The notes: generated by a model from the sequence alone, not told the origin. Shown: positions 26,650 to 36,460, counted from the first letter of the stretch. The stretch is DNA of 64,000 bases from Novosphingobium sp. Leaf2 (GCF_001421325.1 NZ_LMJY01000017.1:62001-126000); one strand, 5' to 3'. Program-made: numbers and translations.

Positions 26650-27861
26650 ATGAGTCAGCCTGCCTATACCTCCGCCCCCACCCCCACCATCGCGCCCTCG
26701 ATCGCCGGAGCGCTGGCGACGACGACGACGATCCAGATCCTCTCCACCGTCACGGCGCTCGCGCTTACCGGCATCGCCCCGCTGGTGGCGGCCGATTTCG
26801 GCCTGGCGCCCCATTATGTCGGCTATCAGATCAGCATCATCTACGCGGCCGGCACCCTTGCCTCGGCTGTGGCGGGCACCCTGATCCAGCATCGCGGGCC
26901 AGTGCAGGTGGAACAACTAGCACTGGCCTGCTTCGGCCTTGCGCTGCTGCTGTTGACCGCAGCGACCCCACGCGTGGGGCTGCTGGCCTCGATCATCATC
27001 GGCATCGGCTATGGCGTGCAGAACCCGGCCTCTGCGCAGATACTGGGCGCTGTAACGCCGCCGCACCGACGCTCGCTGATCTTCTCGATCAAGCAGGCCG
27101 GCGTTCCCCTGGGCGGCGTGCTGGCCAGCCTGTTGCTGCCCGCCATGGCCCCGATGCTGGGCTGGAAGCTCGCGCTCGCCGTGCTCGCCGTGCCGTGTTT
27201 CGCGATGATTGGCGTGCTCGCGCTGAAAGGCGGGCCGCCGCGTCCCGAACGCCCGGCCACCATCGCGCTCTGGCCCAATTTCCTTTACGAACAGCGCCTT
27301 GTGTGGGGAAGCGGACCGCTGCGCGCGCTGGCACTCATCGGCTTCTTCTACTCCTCGCTGCAGCTGTCGCTTTCCGCCTTCACCGTCGTTATGCTGGTAG
27401 ACCACGGCTGGTCGCTGGTGCACGCCGGCCTCGTCGCGGCCTCGGTGCAGGCCTGCGGCGCGCTGGGCCGCGTCTCCTGGGGATGGCTGGGCGATCGCTT
27501 CGGCGGCTTTCAGGTCCTTGCGCTGATCGGCGCCGTGTCTACAGGCTGCATGATCGCGCTGTGGCAACTCGACGCGCTGCCTGTGATCGTGCAGGCGAGC
27601 GTGCTTTGCCTGTTCGGCTTCTGCATGAGCGGCTGGAACGGCGTGGTTCTTGCCGAATGCACCCGACATTGCGCGCCTGCGGATGCGGGGCGCGTGATCG
27701 GCGGGTCGCTGGTCTACACGTTCATCGGCGTAATGATCGGTCCGGCGACGATGGCGACGATCTACACGGCCTGCGGCGATTATGGGACGAGCTTCCTGCT
27801 GGTCAGCTGGGTCGCGGCAGCGGGCGCGCTGATCGCTGCGCGCGCCGCGGCGCGCGGCTAG
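26650..27861 (+). CDS. MFS transporter
   Basis: A 403-residue major facilitator with about twelve hydrophobic segments (for example TTTTIQILSTVTALALTGIAPLV and WGSGPLRALALIGFFYSSLQL) and the loop motif GRVSWGWLGDRFGGF between helices 8 and 9. It is most likely an uptake carrier for an organic anion or small polar compound, given its catabolic surroundings. The ATG at 26650 starts the protein just before the first helix; the frame is open to 26323 but that extension is over the amidase gene. No clear Shine-Dalgarno is seen. Confidence 0.83.
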   Translation: MSQPAYTSAPTPTIAPSIAGALATTTTIQILSTVTALALTGIAPLVAADFGLAPHYVGYQISIIYAAGTLASAVAGTLIQHRGPVQVEQLALACFGLALLLLTAATPRVGLLASIIIGIGYGVQNPASAQILGAVTPPHRRSLIFSIKQAGVPLGGVLASLLLPAMAPMLGWKLALAVLAVPCFAMIGVLALKGGPPRPERPATIALWPNFLYEQRLVWGSGPLRALALIGFFYSSLQLSLSAFTVVMLVDHGWSLVHAGLVAASVQACGALGRVSWGWLGDRFGGFQVLALIGAVSTGCMIALWQLDALPVIVQASVLCLFGFCMSGWNGVVLAECTRHCAPADAGRVIGGSLVYTFIGVMIGPATMATIYTACGDYGTSFLLVSWVAAAGALIAARAAARG

Positions 27862-28031
27862 ACTGCCCCGTTCCGGGCCGACTTTGGCCGCCGGTTCCGC
27901 CGTCGCGCTTCACGCGGCCAATGGGCCCCGTTTCATCCGCCAGCGAAAGGGCCAGCCGCGCCAACTGCGCGACTGGCCCGAAGTCATGGTGGCCCGGTGG
28001 AGAGAGTCTTGGGACCGTCAGGCCGGAGGGC

Positions 28032-29111
28032 TCAAACCGCGGCCATATGATCGGCCCGGCAGGCCATCAGCGGTTGAATCTTCTGGCCGAAGTCCTCGAT
28101 ACCCTGCTCGAAGTCGTCGAACGTCAGCATGATGCCCTTGGTGCCGGGGATGGCGGCGGCTTCGTCAAGGAGCTTCGCAACGGTTGCAAACGACCCGACG
28201 AAAGTGCCTATGTTAAGGTTCACCGCGCCTTCGGGAAGGTTGATATGGCGCGCGGTCGAGCCCGCGCCGGCGGTGGTGTCGGCGCTGCCCTGGTCGCTCA
28301 TCCAGGCGAGCGCGTCGACGTCGGCGCCCTCACGGTAGCTCTCCCATTTTGCCAGGGCAATTTCGTCAGTCTCGGCCGCTATCACCATGCACAGGATGTA
28401 GGCGCCGACATCGCGGCCGGTCTTCGCCGCCGCCTCGACCAGCGCTTCCACCTGCGCGCGGTGCTGGGTGGGTTTGTTGATGCCGCCGGCAGTGATGAAG
28501 TTGTAGTCGCCGTAGTTGGCGACGAACTCCATGCCGCGCGCGGACTGGCCGGCCCCGACGATCTCGATCCGGCCCTCCGGCTTGGGAAGGAGCTGGCAGT
28601 CCTCCATCGTGAAATGCCTGCCCTTGAGGTCGGAGCGACCTTCGCCCCACAGGTCCTTCATGACCTGCACGTACTCGCTGGCATAGTCGTAGCGGTAACC
28701 GAAGTAGGCGTCGCCCGGCCACATGCCCATCTGGTCGTACTCGCCCTTGGCCCACCCGGTGACGATGTTGACACCGAAGCGGCCAGGCGCGACGGAATCG
28801 ATGGTGACGGCCATGCGCGCGACCATTGCGGGCGGCAGGGTCAGGATCGCAGTGGAGGCGAACAGCTTGATCTTGCTGGTAACAGCGGCGAGCGCGCTCA
28901 TCAGCGTGAAGCTTTCCAGGTTGTAGTCCCAGAACTCGGTCTTGCCCCCGAAACCGCGCAGCTTGATCATCGACAGCGCAAAGTCGAAGCCATAGCCTTC
29001 AGCGGCCTGCACCAGCTTTTTGTTCATGGCGAAGCTGGGCTTGTACTGCGGCGCGCTGGCGGAAATCAGCCAGCCGTTGTTGCCGATGGGAATGAACAGA
29101 CCGATATCCAT
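28032..29111 (-). CDS. RutA-like flavin monooxygenase (paralogue)
   Basis: A 359-residue LLM-class flavin-dependent monooxygenase that follows the RutA pattern closely: [12 protein letters not shown] at residues 6-17, [26 protein letters not shown] and [10 protein letters not shown], the segment with the catalytic Asn of RutA. RutA opens the uracil ring to ureidoacrylate using a flavin peroxide. The paralogue differs where RutA has [10 protein letters not shown]: here [10 protein letters not shown], suggesting a different ring substituent pocket. AGGAG lies 7 nt before the ATG. It lies 24 nt upstream of nothing of the rut operon, but follows an amidase gene on the same strand, so a separate pathway is likely. 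No flavin reductase gene is nearby. Confidence 0.85.
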   Translation of the reverse strand: MDIGLFIPIGNNGWLISASAPQYKPSFAMNKKLVQAAEGYGFDFALSMIKLRGFGGKTEFWDYNLESFTLMSALAAVTSKIKLFASTAILTLPPAMVARMAVTIDSVAPGRFGVNIVTGWAKGEYDQMGMWPGDAYFGYRYDYASEYVQVMKDLWGEGRSDLKGRHFTMEDCQLLPKPEGRIEIVGAGQSARGMEFVANYGDYNFITAGGINKPTQHRAQVEALVEAAAKTGRDVGAYILCMVIAAETDEIALAKWESYREGADVDALAWMSDQGSADTTAGAGSTARHINLPEGAVNLNIGTFVGSFATVAKLLDEAAAIPGTKGIMLTFDDFEQGIEDFGQKIQPLMACRADHMAAV

Positions 29112-29135
29112 GGGCTTACTCCTGGGTTGGAAGGA

Positions 29136-30515
29136 TCAGGCAAGTGGGGAAGGCGGGGAGGGTATGCGCGCCAGCCACGGCGTCGCCTGTTCGTAGGCGA
29201 AACCCGCCCGCAGCAGGGACTGCTCGGCGTTGGGCGGGCCGATCAGCTGAAGCGCCAGCGGCAATCCGCGCGTGTCGAACCCCATCGGCGTGACCAGTGC
29301 GGGAAAGCCCAGCATGGAGACCGTGCGGGTCAGCGCAGAAAGCTCGGCCACCATCGCCTGCATCGCCGCGCCGCCGTTCGCGCCGACGTCATCAGCCAGC
29401 GGCACCGGCATCCGCGCGGCGGGCGTGAGCAACAGGTCGACCTTGCCGAATGGCCCGGCCAGCATGTCGCACTGCGCCACCTTGCGCGCGCTGAGCGCCG
29501 CCAGGTACTGTGCCCGGCTGATGACGGCCCCGGCTTCAAGCCGGTTGCGCACCTGCTCTCCAAAGTCCTGCGGCCGTTCCGCCAGGTTGCGGGCGTGAAA
29601 GGCGGCGGCTTCGGGCGCCCAGATCTGGGCAGCGATCTCGGGATACCCGGCGTGATCGGGAATGGCGACGTCGATTACCTGCGCGCCGAGTTCGGCGAAA
29701 ATCTGGCGCGCAGCGCTAAAAGGGGCGGCAACTTGGGGGTGCAGGTCTTCGGTAAGGTAATGCGCGGGAACCCCGATAGTCAGGCCCGCGCAGTCCAGCG
29801 TAAGGCCGGCCTCATAGTCGTGGCCCGACCCCGTCAGCACCGTCATCAGCCGAGCGAGCGCGCGGCTCGACGTCGCCAGCGGACCGGCAGTGTCGAGCGT
29901 GTGTGACAGCGGCATCATCGCCTCGTCCGGGAGCAGGCCGTTGGTTGGCTTGAGACCCGCAACGCCGCAGAACGCTGCAGGCAAGCGCACCGAGCCGCCG
30001 GTGTCCGAACCGAGCGCGCCGGTGATGATCCGTGCGCCGACGGCAGCGCCGGAACCAGACGACGATCCGCCGGAGATTGCCGCCGCGTTCCAGGGATTGG
30101 CGCAGCGACCGAGGTGGGCATTGTGGCCGGTCGGCCCCATCGCGAACTCGGCCATGTGGAGTCGCCCGATGGTGATCGCGCCCGCCGCCTCAAGCCGCGC
30201 GATCAGCGGCGAAGTAGCCTGCGGCACGTGGCCGCGCCAGATCAGCGAGCCGGCCTCAGTCGGTATTCCGGCGCGGAAGAACATGTCCTTGTGGGCGAGC
30301 GGCACGCCGTGCAGCGGACCGCGAAGCGTACCTTGCGCGCGCTCCTGGTCGCATGCCCGGGCCTGTGCGAGCGCGGCTTGCGCTTCCAGAGCGACAAAGG
30401 CGTTGAGGCCGCTCCATTGCTGCGCGCGGTGGAGCGCATTTGACACCACCGCCTCGGCGCTCAGGCTGCCTTGCGCGATGGCTTCGGCGATCTGGACGAG
30501 ATCGTTCATGGCCAT
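29136..30515 (-). CDS. Amidase signature family hydrolase
   Basis: A 459-residue amidase, longer than and distinct from the one at 25303. The triad is visible as PLAHKDMFF (Lys), ISGGSSSGSGA (cis-Ser) and GSDTGGSVRLP (nucleophile Ser), followed by FCGVAGLKPTNG. It lies 24 nt upstream of the RutA paralogue on the same strand, so they are probably co-transcribed. In this setting it could hydrolyse the linear ureido or amide product of ring opening, a task carried out by the unrelated RutB in the rut pathway. This is an inference. Confidence 0.87.
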   Translation of the reverse strand: MAMNDLVQIAEAIAQGSLSAEAVVSNALHRAQQWSGLNAFVALEAQAALAQARACDQERAQGTLRGPLHGVPLAHKDMFFRAGIPTEAGSLIWRGHVPQATSPLIARLEAAGAITIGRLHMAEFAMGPTGHNAHLGRCANPWNAAAISGGSSSGSGAAVGARIITGALGSDTGGSVRLPAAFCGVAGLKPTNGLLPDEAMMPLSHTLDTAGPLATSSRALARLMTVLTGSGHDYEAGLTLDCAGLTIGVPAHYLTEDLHPQVAAPFSAARQIFAELGAQVIDVAIPDHAGYPEIAAQIWAPEAAAFHARNLAERPQDFGEQVRNRLEAGAVISRAQYLAALSARKVAQCDMLAGPFGKVDLLLTPAARMPVPLADDVGANGGAAMQAMVAELSALTRTVSMLGFPALVTPMGFDTRGLPLALQLIGPPNAEQSLLRAGFAYEQATPWLARIPSPPSPLA

Positions 30516-30549
30516 CGACCCTCATGTGCCATGGCCATGGGCAGGATGT

Positions 30550-30579
30550 CCCCGCCCCTCGCGCTTGCGGGGGGCGGGG
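30550..30579. terminator. GC-rich hairpin between TonB receptor and amidase genes
   Basis: CCCCGCCCC (30550-30558) pairs with GGGGCGGGG (30571-30579) over nine G/C pairs. There is no T run on either side. It sits between the receptor stop and the amidase start and may attenuate read-through or protect the receptor mRNA end. Confidence 0.45.
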
Positions 30580-30629
30580 TGGCAGGCGCCGAGGCATCGG
30601 GAGGAGAGATCGATGCCACGCGCCTGTCC

Positions 30630-32750
30630 TTAGAACGCGTAGGATAGCCGCGCGCCGTATGTACGCGGCGGCGCGAACTGGACGAGGTACGCGCCCGCGT
30701 AGCCGGCCTCCGCATTGGCGGTCAGTATCGTGTTGTTCTCGATGTTGCGCACATAGGCGGTGATCGAGAACGGTCCGTTGTCAGGCACGTAGGTGATCTG
30801 GGCGTCGCTCTTCCAGTAGGCGCCCTGCTGCTCGGCGGGCGTGTTGTAGAACGTGAAGTAGGTCTTGGTCTGGTAGCGGGTCTGCACGCGCGGAGTTAAA
30901 GTGCCACCCAGCAGGTGGAAGTCATGCTGGATGCCGCCGGAAAGCGTCCACTCCGGCGCCTGTGTCAGGCGGTTGCCGGACAGGTCCGCGGCGGCAGGGC
31001 AGCTTGCGGCGGTGACGGTGCAGAAATCGGTATACTTCGCATCGAGCCAGGCCACATTGGCATCGATGCGCGTGTCAGGGGTGACCAGCCAAACCGTTTC
31101 GAGTTCCGCGCCCAATACCCGGGCCTTGCCTGCGTTCAGCGTGTAGACCAGCGCCGTGGCAGGATCTTCCTGCTGCGTCTGCAGGTCCGAGTAGTCGTAG
31201 TAGAAGCCGGTCAGGTTGACCTGCAGCGCGTCGTTCAGGAAGCGGTTCTTGGCGCCGATCTCGTAGGAGACGATGGTTTCCGGGCCAAATGACGAGTTAG
31301 TGGTATAGCCGCCCGCCTTGTATCCCTTGTCGACCTTGGCGTAGAGCAGGTTATCCGGCGTCACCTGGTAGTTGAGGCCAAGGTGCCAGGTGACCTGATC
31401 GCCCGAGTAGTGGTTGTCGAGAACGGAATAAGCGCCGGCGATGTCATTGAAGCCGACCTGGTACTTGTTGTCCTTGGTGTAGCGGATGCCTGCCTCGGCC
31501 TTGAGCTGGTCGGTCAGGTCGTAGCCGACTTGCGCAAAGACGGCCTTGGATTTGCTGCCTACGTCATAGTCGAAGGTGTAGAAGTTGAACGGATCGGTCG
31601 CCAGGCCATGCACCTGGAAAAAGGTGTCTAGCGCGTCCGTCTCCTTGAAGAAGTAGCCACCCAGCTGCCAGGTGAAACCGGTCTTGTTGTTCGAGCTGAG
31701 GCGCAGTTCGTAGTTCTGGTCCTTGACGTCCTCGTTCTGCTGGAAGCCGTAGTTGTATTCGGTCCCGCCATCCTGGTCGTTGTCACGGTTGAGCGTGGAC
31801 TTCTGATAGCCACCGAAGAAGCTTAGCGTCGCAAAGTCCATGTCGTAGGAGATCGCCGCGCGCACGGCCTTGGTGCGAATGCGGGTGTAGCCCTGATGGT
31901 TGAGCGCGAAGGTCTTTGCGGAGCCGATGTCGAGCGAACCGTCGTCACGCACGTCAGAATAGGGGATGCCCTTGATGACCGAACCGACACCGTCGACCCG
32001 CGTCATTTCGCCGGTTAGCAGGATCGAGAGCCGCTCGGTGGGGGTCCAAAGGGCATGTAGGCGACCACCGGTGACGTTGCCATCGTCACCATCCTTGAGG
32101 CCGGGGTTGTTGCGATAGCCTTCGTGGGTCTTGCGCGTGCCTGCGACACGGAACGACAGCGTGTCGCTGACCGGGATCGTCGCACCGAGATCGAAGTTGA
32201 GCGTGCCGTAGTTTCCGATCTCGGCGGCGGCGTCCAGCTTCCAGTCATCGGTCGGCTTGACCGACGCGATGTTGACAGCGCCCGCCGTGGCGTTGCGGCC
32301 ATAGAGCGTGCCTTGCGGCCCACGCAGTACTTCGATGCGATCGATGTCGAACAGCGCCGCATTGAGTGCAAAGGCACGCTGAAGATAGAAGTTGTCGACG
32401 CTGACGGCGACGGCAGGATCACCGGTTTCCGAGTAATCGCGGCTGGATACGCCGCGGATGGTGATCAGGGTATTCGCATTGTTCTGGGCAATGTTGACGG
32501 TTGGCGCGATGTTGGACAGCGCGTTCACGTCGGCAACACCGTTCCTTGCCAGCTCCTCGCCGGTCGCTACGGTCATCGCGATGGGAGTGCTTTGTACATT
32601 CGTTGGCCGTTTCTCAGCCGTAACGACGATGTCGCCCAGTCCTTCAGAGGACGACGCAGAGGGGGGCACGTCCTGTGCGAGCGCAGGATGGGCCATGGCA
32701 ACGGCGAGCATGGACACGCCGACAGCTAGCGGAAAACGCTTGAGCAACAC
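30630..32750 (-). CDS. TonB-dependent outer-membrane receptor
   Basis: A TonB-dependent receptor of about 706 residues. A signal peptide (LLKRFPLAVGVSMLAVAMAHPALAQ) is followed by a TonB-box-like DIVVTAEKR, a plug domain with IEVLRGPQGTLYGRNATAGAVN, and a beta barrel ending in the typical Tyr-Gly-Ala-Arg-Leu-Ser-Tyr-Ala-Phe terminus. It imports a substrate across the outer membrane using the proton-motive force. A GTG at 32750 is preferred to the ATG at 32789 since AGGGAG lies 5 nt before it and the signal peptide starts directly after it. It is the most upstream gene on this strand, ahead of the amidase and RutA-like genes, so it may feed that pathway. Confidence 0.88.
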   Translation of the reverse strand: MLLKRFPLAVGVSMLAVAMAHPALAQDVPPSASSSEGLGDIVVTAEKRPTNVQSTPIAMTVATGEELARNGVADVNALSNIAPTVNIAQNNANTLITIRGVSSRDYSETGDPAVAVSVDNFYLQRAFALNAALFDIDRIEVLRGPQGTLYGRNATAGAVNIASVKPTDDWKLDAAAEIGNYGTLNFDLGATIPVSDTLSFRVAGTRKTHEGYRNNPGLKDGDDGNVTGGRLHALWTPTERLSILLTGEMTRVDGVGSVIKGIPYSDVRDDGSLDIGSAKTFALNHQGYTRIRTKAVRAAISYDMDFATLSFFGGYQKSTLNRDNDQDGGTEYNYGFQQNEDVKDQNYELRLSSNNKTGFTWQLGGYFFKETDALDTFFQVHGLATDPFNFYTFDYDVGSKSKAVFAQVGYDLTDQLKAEAGIRYTKDNKYQVGFNDIAGAYSVLDNHYSGDQVTWHLGLNYQVTPDNLLYAKVDKGYKAGGYTTNSSFGPETIVSYEIGAKNRFLNDALQVNLTGFYYDYSDLQTQQEDPATALVYTLNAGKARVLGAELETVWLVTPDTRIDANVAWLDAKYTDFCTVTAASCPAAADLSGNRLTQAPEWTLSGGIQHDFHLLGGTLTPRVQTRYQTKTYFTFYNTPAEQQGAYWKSDAQITYVPDNGPFSITAYVRNIENNTILTANAEAGYAGAYLVQFAPPRTYGARLSYAF

Positions 32751-33237
32751 AAATACTCCCTGAATGACGTGAATGATTGTCGTTTTCATTACAATGACCG
32801 ATTCGCGAGCGATTGCAAGTGGGTCATCGGTCAGGAAGTTGCGTGAGACCCCCGTGGTATTGATTTATCGAAACATTTTTGCGAATTCGCGTGCATAACG
32901 ATTTCATTGAGCGCCGATCTTGTGCCGCCACTGCGGGCCAAAGAACGCGCCAACGTTGGTGATTTCAGGACGGCGCGCGAGAGGCTTTAGACAGGCGGCA
33001 TGACCTGGGAGAATTTTCCGCCACTTTGGGAATGAGAGCATCCGCTTGAGCCAGCGCAACCAAAGGGTCTTCATGCTCTCGCCAGTTTTTGTAAACGTTA
33101 TCATTAAGCAAGGGCGTTGACTGGAATAGCGCCATGCGGAGATGCGAGGCCACGCGCGCGCAGCAGCAGGGTCAAGCTCAGTGTCAAATCGTGTAAGCCT
33201 GCGCTGCCCTACTTCCCACTGACGAGGTCTTGAGGAC
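32751..33237. promoter_or_regulatory. divergent intergenic region, TonB receptor / small exported protein
   Basis: These 487 bases hold no supported gene. An inverted repeat, TGACCGAT (32795-32802) and ATCGGTCA (32826-32833), lies 45-83 nt upstream of the receptor start and could be an operator or a leader stem. A LacI-type site is annotated at 33090. The region must hold promoters for both flanking genes. Confidence 0.45.
33090..33103. promoter_or_regulatory. LacI-family operator-like palindrome
   Basis: TGTAAACGTTATCA fits the general LacI-family consensus TGWAANCGNTNWCA (known for CcpA-type sites). It shares TGTAAACGTTA with the reverse complement of the site at 24253. It lies 340 nt upstream of the TonB receptor and 134 nt upstream of the gene at 33238. 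Confidence 0.5.
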
Positions 33238-33726
33238 ATGCCCGGCAAATCCATTTTGGCCGTCCAACTCGCCATCACCGCAGGCGTGCTGGTACAGCTG
33301 GTACCCACCGCGAGGGCGGACGAGGGCACGGCGGTGCAGGCTCCCTCTCCCACCCGCATCCTGGATCGCAAGGCCGCGCAGCGCCTGCGCGCGAACAAGG
33401 GCCTGACGCTGCAGTGGATCGACTGGGGTAATTCGCGCGGCAGCGCTTACGTGCGAACCGAAGGCGGGGCTTGGACGCTGCGCGGCGCAGAGGCGGAGGC
33501 AGACGGGCCGGGCCGCCTGCTGCTCGATGGCACGATCACCGAGATCGGCGCGGACTACTTCACTTTCACCGGCCGCATCCGCATCCGCGATACGCCCGAC
33601 GCGGGGCGCGTGTGCGACAAGAACAAGACCTGGCACTTCGCGATCACCCAGAAGCGTTCCTACTACCGCCTGCGCGAGTTCGAATGGTGCGACGGCCTGA
33701 CTGACTACATCGACATCCACTTCTGA
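33238..33726 (+). CDS. Exported protein of unknown function
   Basis: A 162-residue protein that I do not recognise. A signal peptide is likely at residues 1-27 (SILAVQLAITAGVLVQLVPTARA). The mature part has a charged segment DRKAAQRLRANKGLTLQW, a compact beta-rich middle and two Cys residues (in RVCDKNK and EWCDG) that could form a disulphide in the periplasm. GAGG lies close before the ATG. The gene diverges from the TonB receptor and is convergent with the NCS1 permease. No function is proposed. Confidence 0.7.
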   Translation: MPGKSILAVQLAITAGVLVQLVPTARADEGTAVQAPSPTRILDRKAAQRLRANKGLTLQWIDWGNSRGSAYVRTEGGAWTLRGAEAEADGPGRLLLDGTITEIGADYFTFTGRIRIRDTPDAGRVCDKNKTWHFAITQKRSYYRLREFEWCDGLTDYIDIHF

Positions 33727-33803
33727 GCGCGGACCGGCGGCGCGGGCACGTTCAATGCGCCGTTCTGGATGTCCAAAGCGCGCGTCCTTATGGTCAATGA
33801 CCT

Positions 33804-35276
33804 TCAGGACGGCGCGAAGCTGGCTACCCTCTCCCGTGATCGTCCCATCAAAAGCGTGTAGCTGACCAGCGCCAGCGTGAAGCCCACGAACCAGGCGTAG
33901 ACATAGATACCGGACCAGAAGCCGCCGACGAACCCGAAGCTGTGCGGCGCGGCGGCTTTCAGAAAGCCGGGCAGGTTGGGCAGCACGCCCAGGGCAAAGG
34001 CAAACAGGGCCGCCGGGTTCCAGCCGCCCCGATAGCTGTAGGCGCCGTGCTCGCGATAGAGGTCCGCCACATCGAGATGCCTGCCGCGAACCAGCCAGTA
34101 GTCGGCGATCAGGATGCCGGCGATGGGCCCCAGCAGCGCGCCATAGCCGGTCAGCCATGTGAAGATGTAGCCATCGGTCGTCGCCAGCAGCTTCCACGGC
34201 ATCATCGCCAGCCCGATGGTCGCGGTAATGAGCGCGCCGGTGCGGTATGAAATCTTGGAGGGCGAGAGCGAGGCGAAATCGTATGCGGAACACACCAGAT
34301 TGGCCGCGATGTTGCACGACACGGTATCGACCGCGATGACGATGAGGCCGAGCAGCACGAACGGCCCCGCCATGGTGCCCGCCAGCGCGACCGGATCCCA
34401 GATCGCATGGCCGTAGATGACGACGGTGGCGGACGTGGTCATCACGCTGATGAGGGCGATCAGCCCCATGGTCGGCGGCAGGCCCAGCGTCTGGCCGATC
34501 ACCTGATCGCGCTGGCTGCGCGCGAAGCGGGTGAAGTCCGGGATGTTGAGCGCCAGCGTGCCCCAGAAGCCCACCATTGCGGTGAGGGTGGGCAGGAAGA
34601 CGGTCCAGAACTGCCCTGCTTTCGCACCGCCCGGCGCAAAGGCCGAAGGCGCGGCAAATATGGGGCCAAGGCCACCCGCCTTGTCCAGGGCCCACCAAAG
34701 CAGGGCGAGGCAGGCGACAATCTTGAGCGGGGCGGTCCACGTCTCCAGCCGGCGGATGGTGTCCAGCCCCTTGCGCACGAAGAAAAGCTGCACCCCCCAG
34801 AACGCGAGGAACGCGATCAACTGGCCCGCGCCAATATCGACGAAGGGCAGCATCGTGCCGCGCAGGTCGGCGCCGGCGAAGATGCCCAGCAGGGTCAGCA
34901 ATGCCTCTCCGCCGATCCATGTCTGGATGCCGTACCACCCGCAAGCGACGAGGGCGCGGGCCATAGCTGGCAGCCGCGCACCATGCGTGCCGAAGGAAGA
35001 GCGGACGAGAACCGCGAAGGGCACGCCATAGCGCGCGCCGGGGTGCGCGATCAGCAGCATCGGGATGAGGATGATGACATTGCCGAGGAGCACCGTGGCC
35101 GTGGCCTGCAGCGCCGACATACCCTGCTCGATCAGGCTGGAGGCCAGCATCCAGGTCGGCACCGCGACGATCATGCCCACCCACAGCGCCGCGAAATGAT
35201 ACCAGGCCCAGGTACGCTGGCTATCGCTGGTCGGGGCGAGATCCGCATTCCAGAGCGTGACGTCGTTCGTGTTCAC
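33804..35276 (-). CDS. NCS1-family permease of the rut operon
   Basis: A 490-residue permease with about twelve membrane segments and the NCS1 signature NADLAPTSDSQRTW near residue 10, close to allantoin/uracil/hydantoin carriers. A GTG at 35276 is preferred: GGGGAG lies 8 nt upstream, and the resulting length is normal, while the longer reading to 35372 adds a stretch unlike the family. It lies 99 nt downstream of rutA on the same strand, so it probably takes the place of RutG (an NCS2 carrier in E. coli) as the pyrimidine importer. Uracil is the likely substrate, by context. Confidence 0.87.
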   Translation of the reverse strand: MNTNDVTLWNADLAPTSDSQRTWAWYHFAALWVGMIVAVPTWMLASSLIEQGMSALQATATVLLGNVIILIPMLLIAHPGARYGVPFAVLVRSSFGTHGARLPAMARALVACGWYGIQTWIGGEALLTLLGIFAGADLRGTMLPFVDIGAGQLIAFLAFWGVQLFFVRKGLDTIRRLETWTAPLKIVACLALLWWALDKAGGLGPIFAAPSAFAPGGAKAGQFWTVFLPTLTAMVGFWGTLALNIPDFTRFARSQRDQVIGQTLGLPPTMGLIALISVMTTSATVVIYGHAIWDPVALAGTMAGPFVLLGLIVIAVDTVSCNIAANLVCSAYDFASLSPSKISYRTGALITATIGLAMMPWKLLATTDGYIFTWLTGYGALLGPIAGILIADYWLVRGRHLDVADLYREHGAYSYRGGWNPAALFAFALGVLPNLPGFLKAAAPHSFGFVGGFWSGIYVYAWFVGFTLALVSYTLLMGRSRERVASFAPS

Positions 35277-35375
35277 CAGATACGCTCCCCAATGCTTCGT
35301 GATGACGGTGTGACGGCGTGAAATTGTATGATCGCGACCGCGAAAAATCCGGTTTGGGGCTACCCCGCTCACGGC

Positions 35376-36458
35376 TTATGCGGCCCGATTGCCCCCGACG
35401 TGCTGGCGGCTTTTCATCAGCGGCTGGATCTTCGTGCCGAATTTTTCGATGCCCTCCAGAAAGTCGTCGAAGGTGACAAGCACGCCCCCCGTGCCTGGGA
35501 CGGCTGCCATTTCGTCCAGCATTGCCGCCACGTTCTCATACGATCCTACCAGAGTTCCCATGTTCAGGTTCACGGCTGATGTTTCATTGCTCATCTGGCG
35601 GGTATTCGTGGTGGCGGAGACATTGTTCGCGGCGCTCTGGTCGGTAAGCCACGCCAGCGCATCGAGGTCGGCGCCCCGGCGATAATGGTCCCACTTGGCC
35701 ATCGCCGCGTCATCCGTTTCTTCGGCGATGATCATGATGAGTACGAAGACATCGACCGAACGCCCGGTCTTTTCAGTGGCGGCGGCAAGCCGGACATTGT
35801 TGCTGGCGAACGCCGTCGGCGTATTAACGCCTTTGCCGAAACAGAAGGCGTAGTCCGCCCATTTCGCGGAGAAGGCGAGCCCTTCGTCGGATGAGCCGGC
35901 GCAGATGATCTTCATGTCGCCGCGCGGGATGGGGGAGACCCGGCAGTCCTCCATCTGGTAATAGTCACCTTTGAAGTTCGACACGCCTGTTGCCCACAGG
36001 TCGCGCAGGATGGCGGCATATTCGTCCAGCATGTCATAGCGATTGCTGAAATGCCGGTCGCCCGGCCAAAGGCCCATCTGGTCGTATTCCGCCTTCTGCC
36101 AGCCGGTCACCAGGTTGATGCCGAACCGGCCGTGGCTGATCGAATCGATGGTAGAGGCCATGCGCGCGACGATCGCGGGCGGCAGGGTCAGCGTCGCGGC
36201 GGTCGCGTATATCTTTATGCGCTGCGTCACGGCGGCCAGACCGGCCATCAACGTGAAGCTCTCCAGATTATGTTCCCAGAACTGGGTCTTGCCGCCAAAG
36301 CCGCGCAGTTTGATCATCGACAGGATGAAATCGAACCCGTGGTGTTCGGCCCGGATCGCGATCTCCTTGTTGAGCTCGAACGTCGGCATATATTGCGGCG
36401 CCGTCTCGGAGATGAGCCAGCCATTGTTGCCGATGGGAGTGAACACGCCGATCTGCAT
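35376..36458 (-). CDS. rutA: Pyrimidine (uracil) monooxygenase RutA
   Basis: A 360-residue FMN-dependent monooxygenase with very strong RutA resemblance throughout: [61 protein letters not shown] and [13 protein letters not shown]. RutA uses reduced FMN and O2 to open uracil between N3 and C4, giving ureidoacrylate. GGAGA precedes the ATG at 36458, which sits 2 nt after the rutD stop. It is the fourth gene of a rutB-C-D-A operon. A flavin reductase (RutF), which normally supplies FMNH2, is not encoded in this window. Confidence 0.95.
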   Translation of the reverse strand: MQIGVFTPIGNNGWLISETAPQYMPTFELNKEIAIRAEHHGFDFILSMIKLRGFGGKTQFWEHNLESFTLMAGLAAVTQRIKIYATAATLTLPPAIVARMASTIDSISHGRFGINLVTGWQKAEYDQMGLWPGDRHFSNRYDMLDEYAAILRDLWATGVSNFKGDYYQMEDCRVSPIPRGDMKIICAGSSDEGLAFSAKWADYAFCFGKGVNTPTAFASNNVRLAAATEKTGRSVDVFVLIMIIAEETDDAAMAKWDHYRRGADLDALAWLTDQSAANNVSATTNTRQMSNETSAVNLNMGTLVGSYENVAAMLDEMAAVPGTGGVLVTFDDFLEGIEKFGTKIQPLMKSRQHVGGNRAA

Positions 36459-36460
36459 TT

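Noticed and set aside
27195-29906. 903-residue open frame on the plus strand
   Set aside because: It runs across the MFS gene and opposite to the RutA-like and amidase genes, is rich in Arg, Gly and His, and has no family motif. It is a GC-driven shadow frame.
32783-32800. LacI-type site directly before the TonB receptor (TCATTACAATGA)
   Set aside because: It is a short palindrome, but its centre and length do not match the other five sites.
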